A DNA stretch of 64,000 nucleotides from NCBI GenBank assembly GCA_037953625.1, contig CM075655.1, forward strand, positions 15,952,001-16,016,000. The letters are read 5' to 3'. The position numbers and the translations under genes were made by a program. This DNA comes from Crotalaria pallida. Lineage: Eukaryota; Streptophyta; Magnoliopsida; Fabales; Fabaceae. Shown piece by piece: positions 59,401 to 64,000 of the stretch (within the stretch, counting starts at the first letter, position 1; each line of letters opens with the position of its first letter). The notes under the pieces are model-generated. The model was not told the DNA's origin, searched no databases, and saw only the letters and a program-made list of their open reading frames with translations.

Positions 59401-59905
59401 CATGTGCATTTTCTTTCATGCAATTAGACTCCCTAAATTTATTTACTCTATATAGCCGAATGACATCAAAGGAAACAATTCAAAGATTACAAATTTAAAA
59501 CACATAAATCAACTTAGTTTATTTCAAGCACTTAGGTTCTATTTTCTTTTTCATGCAACAAATTTATTTACTCTTTCTTTTATTCTTACCAGAATACACA
59601 AAACTTTTCCAAAACCATTTAATTCAATTGTCCCCTTTTCTTTAATTAAAACCGAATATAAATTAAAGGTTCACACACAATTTCAAACATATTAATTTAA
59701 CCATAGTTCACAAATCATAATCATTATTTTCATGCCACTTCATTGAAAAAGCATCCTAGGCCATCCTAGGTGTATAGGCCGAACCCTAATTTGACAAAAC
59801 AAGGTCCTTGGCTAACTTTTCAACATGCAAAAACACAAAATTCTTAAATCATCATGAATCAAGGTTTTATTTTCAAATCTTTATCATGCATGCATCCAGA
59901 ACATA
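56493..59905 (-). repeat. X2 5' LTR, truncated by X3
   Basis: Colinear with 14776-17921 and then directly with 41850-42211, so it shows the Tekay site before insertion (AATTG at 59626-59630). It lacks 87 bp relative to 42067-42153, with ATCA at both edges of the deletion. It ends 'cagaacata' at 59905, where X3 starts. Confidence 0.85.
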
Positions 59906-62215
59906 TGTAAAACCCCGCAAATTCCTCATATTAGATTAAAACGTTTTGTAAGAATGATTTCTTAAGTGATTTTATAAAACTCACACGATAATTAGTGTCT
60001 TTAAAGTAATGATTTTCTAAACGATGTCCAACCTTTAGAAAATAAGTTTTTGAAAAAGTTTATATGCTCAATGATTCTATAAAACTAATTGTGATTTTGT
60101 TTTAGTATGAACATGAATTATTTTCTAGACATGTATGTATGCGTGTACGATTTTGAAGTGCTTGTGCATATGATTGAGATGACCTAAAGATTAAAAGAAC
60201 AAAGAAATATGGTTGAGTATATGATGCATGAATGTGTGTGTATGTACATATATGTGCCATACGGTATATAAGTGTATGCATGGTATGATGAAAATCAAAT
60301 TAGATGTGCTAATGTGTGTGCATGTGTTTCGGCCAACTTAGGACTAGAAAGACCAAATGGGATTGACTTCCTTATACATGAAGGAAATGAAAGTTGAAAA
60401 GAAAATAAGAGGAGAAATAGGGGTGGTGACTCATGAGACCTAGGGAGAAACTAGGAGGGATTAGTCATGAGCCTAAGGAGGACTTCTTCCTCCATGACTT
60501 CCACGGCTTGACCCAAGCCATGCATTAAATGGGGCTGGACTGATTTTCCCTTCTTTCACATAGGAGACCAAGGCCAAAGTAGGAAAATTTCACCCCTTGT
60601 TCATGACCTCAAAACCGTGTGTGTGTATGTGTGATTGCCTTTAGTTTATATCCCATTTCCTTCGTTCACTTCCTCTTTCCACACCAACACAAACCCAAAC
60701 ACCAACACATTTCTCTCAAGAGCATCATCAAGCTCTTGAGATACCCGGAGAGAAAGAGAGTGACAACCGTGAGGAGAGTAGAAAGGAAGAGAGTGAAAGA
60801 AAACCTCAAGGTCTCTAACCAAAACTTTCCCAATCCTTTTCTCACCCACCTTCTTCATCAAAGATCAAGGAAAAATCCCATCAAGCCTAGGGAAAAGAGG
60901 GGGACCGAGGCAACCCAAAAAGGAAAAGAAAAAAAGATTAAATTAGGACTTAAGGTAGATAGAGTTTGATTTAGTGATTTTCGTGTTGTAAAAGACTTTT
61001 AATGGACTTGATTTAATTTTGGTGATGCATGTAACTATTTTTGGGAGATCTTGAAGTCTAAGTGCTTGAATGTTAATTTTACACCTTGATCTTGAATCTT
61101 GATGTGAAAAAGTTTCGACCCCTTATTTGTAATTTTTCTTCATCACGATTTTGGGTTAAGGTTGTGTTTGAGTTCATAGATTTCTTTGATTTCTTCATGC
61201 ATGTTGATTTTAAGGCATTATAATCCTTGTTTGCTGTGCATGTTTCTTGAAGTTTTGATCTTGAATTTCTATGAACAAATGAACTCAAAAATCACCAAAT
61301 ACATGACTAAATGATTCGACCATAAGAAGAAAATTTAGGTCTTTATGTTTTTAACTTGATCTAAGTGTTTCCGTGCCTATTCCATGATTAGAGAAGTTAA
61401 TTTTAATTTATTTTACGGTTTGTTTGAAAGCTTGAGTTTAAGTTTATGCTTTGTCTTGAACTTCTTGTGTATGTCATGATTTATGAAAAATCTTAAGAAA
61501 ACACGAAGCTTACATTGTGTGTGTGTCTAAAATGAGTGTGAAATCATGATTTTCTTGTATGCGTGTGTGTGTCACAGTTTTCAAAAGAAATTAGGCTTAA
61601 CAAGCCTTGAAAATAATTTTAAATTGAAACTAGATTTTGTGTCTGTATGATGATGATGATTCAGTTGATAAAAAAAATAAAATGATGCTTTAAGTCTTGC
61701 ATGATGTGATTGTGAATCTAAATGTTTGCATGTGAGAAATAAAATTGTGAAGACTTGCCCCTTGCATGACATCATTTGGTCAAGACTAGGGAGTGTAGGA
61801 AATCATATTTTCTTACATGCATGTTGAAAACCAACTCACCTAGAAATTGTAAGTACATGCATGTGTTTGTTTTAAAGGATAAGATCATGACATAATCCTT
61901 AATTGTGTTGATAAGTTAAATGTTGGTTTGCCAAAATTAGTGTGAAGCTCACGGTTTTTACAAATAAAATTAGAAAACAAGTTTGTAGAAAATAATTTCC
62001 ACTTCGATCCATGATTTATATGCCTGCATGATAAAATTAAGCCTTGCTATACCATGATGCTATTCGGTCTGATCACGTTTGCTAAGCCTAGGATCCTTCT
62101 CAATTGAAATAATTTAAAAGGGAATAAGCATGCTCTTAAAGAATAATACCAAAATAAATTTGTGTTGTGAACATGCATTACCTAATCGGATCTGTATGAA
62201 GAAATAAATGAATTA
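59906..62215 (+). repeat. X-family LTR fragment in plus orientation (X3)
   Basis: Starts TGTAAAACCCCGCAAATTCC, the diverged reverse complement of the X2 LTR right end (55207 leftward). It follows the X LTR order in reverse: the 'ttcggccaa' region (60330), CT/GA-rich leader (60700-60950) and 'aaccgtga'-type A/T-rich portion (61000-62200). It is cut at 62215 by Cassandra. A 116-aa frame at 60619-60969 covers the leader-like zone and has basic low-complexity sequence; I do not call it a gene. Confidence 0.7.
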
Positions 62216-62477
62216 TGTAACATCCCTGGCAGGCAAATGGATTGCGACTGTCCCCACATACCAACACGGGTCTTTTCAGCATGTTTTGTCCTCACTCGCA
62301 CGCTTCCCGGGAAAACTTCCCAGGAGGTCACCCATCCCAGAATTACTCCAAGTCTAGCACGCTTAACCATGGAGTTCTTAAGTGATGGGCTACCGAAAAG
62401 AAGATGCATCTTGTTGATATGGGTAGTACCAATCAATTCATTTAAGCCTTCCTCTACTATGTAGTCCCATTCCTACA
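62216..62477 (-). repeat. Cassandra LTR, left copy (3')
   Basis: 262 bp; differs from the right copy at only a few positions (for example CAGGAGGTC against CAGGGGGTC). Confidence 0.92.
62310..62440 (-). other. 5S rRNA-like sequence in left Cassandra LTR
   Basis: On the minus strand AGAACTCC, then GGTTAAGCGTGCT (box A region) and GGATGGGTGACCTCCTGGGA (box C region) match plant 5S rRNA in order and spacing. The 5' half is more diverged. It is not a true 5S gene. Confidence 0.9.
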
Positions 62478-62673
62478 CAGTCTCAGGATCACCCTCTCAT
62501 TCCGGTGTGTCGGTTCATCCATGTACCCCTCCCTTAGAAGCCTACCAGGAGCCGCTCCTTGTCCGTGCCTGTTGCACCGGCGATCACTCCCCGCCCTCAT
62601 CAGCCCGGGTCTTACATGCCCACCAGCTTCTGCCTGGTTCGTCCCCGAACCACACCGTACTGGGAGAGAAGCC

Positions 62674-62685
62674 GCTCTGATACCA
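62674..62685 (-). promoter_or_regulatory. Cassandra primer binding site
   Basis: TGGTATCAGAGC on the minus strand, two bases after the 5' LTR; initiator Met type. Confidence 0.9.
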
Positions 62686-62687
62686 TT

Positions 62688-62949
62688 TGTAACATCCCTG
62701 GCAGGCAAATGGATTGCGACTGTCCCCACATACCAACACAGGTCTTTTCAGCATGTTTTGTCCTCACTCGCACGCTTCCCGGGAAAACTTCCCAGGGGGT
62801 CACCCATCCCAGAATTACTCCAAGTCCAGCACGCTTAACCATGGAGTTCTTAAGTGATGGGCTACCGAAATGAAGATGCATCTTGTTGATATGGGTAGTA
62901 CCAATCAATTCATTTAAGCCTTCCTGTACTATGTAGTCCTATTCCTACA
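62688..62949 (-). repeat. Cassandra LTR, right copy (5')
   Basis: 262 bp with the 5S-like core at about 62786-62862. Box C has a change (CCCCCTGGG in place of CCTCCTGGG on the minus strand). Confidence 0.92.
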
Positions 62950-63087
62950 GAGTCTCAGGATCACCCTCTCATTCCGGTGTGTCGGTTCATCCATGTACCC
63001 CTCCCTTAGAAGCCTGCCAGGAGCCGCTCCTTGTCCGTGCCTCTTGCACCGGCGATCACTCCCCGCCCTCATCAGCCCGGGTCTTAC
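62950..63087 (-). mobile_element. Partial tandem Cassandra interior
   Basis: 138 bp matching 62478-62615, the polypurine side of the interior. It breaks off at 'gggtcttac' and is followed by unrelated LTR sequence. It shows that the element is the remainder of a longer tandem array. Confidence 0.85.
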
Positions 63088-64000
63088 TTACTCGAGTATT
63101 TCTGTTTAGAAAATTAAGAAATTCCATTTTCAATTCTGAATCATTTTGTTTACACTTAAGTGATAATAGTCCAAATAATCTAGGACTTAAAAGAGATTGA
63201 TTGATGATAATGTAAAGTTATTGACTTAATAATATGAGATATTATTAAGTGGGATATACCAATCAATTCTTTTAAGTTTAGGAATTGCATTCATTCGGGA
63301 GGATTGAGAGCTAGACTCATGCATCATGCTGATAACTTAAATTGTAAACTTGAAAATGCAATAAATATGAGCATCTTACTTGCATTAGATGTTTTCCTAG
63401 TGCTAAATATGATGGTGAAGATTGCATATGGGGCATGAGCCATTATTTGAGTTCAATCACTAGTTAAGTTGGTTCACATGGAATGAATTGTGAAATAATC
63501 ATCATGTCCTCTTTGAATTGAAAATGATCATGTTGGCATCGGAGGATATTGAATGTGACTAATAGTTCAAGATTTGGGTATGATGTTGAGAAAGGATTTG
63601 ATAAACATGATCATGTCTACTTGGTGATTAATGTCTTAGAATATAAAAAGTTAATAGCTTAAAGGACATAAGAAAGAAATTATTACCTTATGATGATGAA
63701 TGGAGTAAGTCAATTACCTTGGAACATAAATAGACAATGACTTAAGGAGTATTAATGATAATGCAAGAGTGGTGATGCTTGTTGAGTATGCGGATTCAAT
63801 CCAAATGCGTTAGGGCTTGTGCCCAATTCGGATATGTGAATGTTGGATAAGTGGGTTCACCCTGATTTCCATAAGTTATGGACTAACTCCTGCAAGAAGT
63901 CATTATGCTTAAAGGAATCCGTATAGTACGGTGTGGCCGCTATACGAAGACATGTGGAACGGTGTGGCCGCCATATGTGGGGTATGTGTTATGGATTTCC
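63088..64000 (+). repeat. Diverged Tekay-like LTR fragment, plus orientation
   Basis: Begins TTACTCGAGTATTTC, carrying the ACTCGAGT word. The part to about 63300 is recognisably the reverse complement of 19620-19860 (shared 'ttttcaattct', 'aatagtccaa', 'gacttaaa', 'attgattaat', 'gcattcattc'). Further right it is AT-rich with a direct repeat of 'ggtgtggccgc' (about 63931 and 63962). No gene is visible. Confidence 0.55.

Larger units (their letters stand above)
14776..59905 (-). mobile_element. X2, giant-LTR non-autonomous element hosting nested insertions
   Basis: Minus-strand X element: 3' LTR in three pieces (14776-17921, 41850-43987, 54744-55207; 5748 bp net), interior 55208-56492, and 5' LTR 56493-59905 cut by X3. 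The 3' LTR pieces join once Tekay and Tat plus one copy of each target duplication are discounted. The uninterrupted 5' LTR gives the pre-insertion arrangement for the first 3.4 kb. X2 itself entered a LINE at 14775/14776. Confidence 0.8.
62216..62949 (-). mobile_element. Cassandra TRIM retrotransposon with 5S-like LTRs
   Basis: Complete 734-bp element on the minus strand: LTR 62216-62477, interior 62478-62687 and LTR 62688-62949, each LTR 262 bp with TGTAGGAAT...GGATGTTACA ends. LTRs carry 5S rRNA-like sequence and the interior has an initiator-Met primer site and no coding capacity. Length and organisation match Cassandra, a non-autonomous plant element whose LTR 5S region can carry polymerase III promoter boxes. 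Confidence 0.92.

Noticed and set aside
60619..60969. 116-aa basic frame in X3
   Set aside because: Covers the leader-like CT/GA-rich LTR zone. It begins in a GT microsatellite and has no recognisable domain.
62310..62440. A genuine 5S rRNA gene
   Set aside because: Diverged 5' half, embedded in 262-bp repeats with TG...CA ends and a primer site; this is a Cassandra LTR.

Overview
The window is a 64 kb block of plant repetitive DNA, built almost entirely from nested LTR retrotransposons with small pieces of other transposons. I see no convincing host protein gene, tRNA gene or true rRNA gene. The element classes point to an angiosperm nuclear genome: Athila, Tekay/Del chromovirus and Tat lineages of Ty3/Gypsy, a Cassandra TRIM with 5S-like LTRs, a plant L1-type LINE tail and a probable CACTA end. 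I cannot name the species.

Layout. 1-2107 is the end of a giant LTR of a non-autonomous family called X here. 2108-4113 is a probable Tekay-like LTR fragment with unusual motif arrays. 4114-13580 is X1 on the minus strand: a complete 5.8 kb LTR, a 1.06 kb non-coding interior and a truncated second LTR. 13581-14775 holds a probable CACTA end and the 3' tail of a LINE with a broken RNase H reading frame. 14776-59905 is X2, a second minus-strand X element whose 3' LTR is split by two later insertions. The first is a minus-strand Tekay chromovirus (17922-41844, target duplication ATTTG), itself split by a plus-strand Athila composite with three LTRs (23063-35167, duplication CAGTG). The second is a minus-strand Tat element (43988-54738, duplication CATAC) that carries an antisense gene. 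59906-62215 is a plus-strand X LTR fragment (X3). 62216-63087 is a Cassandra element with a partial tandem copy. 63088-64000 is a diverged Tekay-like LTR fragment in plus orientation.

Coding content. The Athila gag-pol (24911-30553, 1880 aa) is one uninterrupted frame with all catalytic motifs. The Tekay gag-pol has one visible nonsense codon besides the Athila interruption. The Tat polyprotein has at least seven stops and two frameshifts. Its antisense gene (45326-47920, plus) has a probable 58-bp GT-AG intron containing a TA repeat, and it is also damaged.

How the parts relate. X elements carry no protein genes, yet share with the Tekay element an initiator-Met-type primer site, the TGTAACA...CCC end and the polypurine-tract context. 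This suggests X is mobilised by Tekay-type enzymes. The nesting gives a clear order: X2 first, then Tekay and Tat into its LTR, then Athila into Tekay. Comparisons of LTRs were made by eye.
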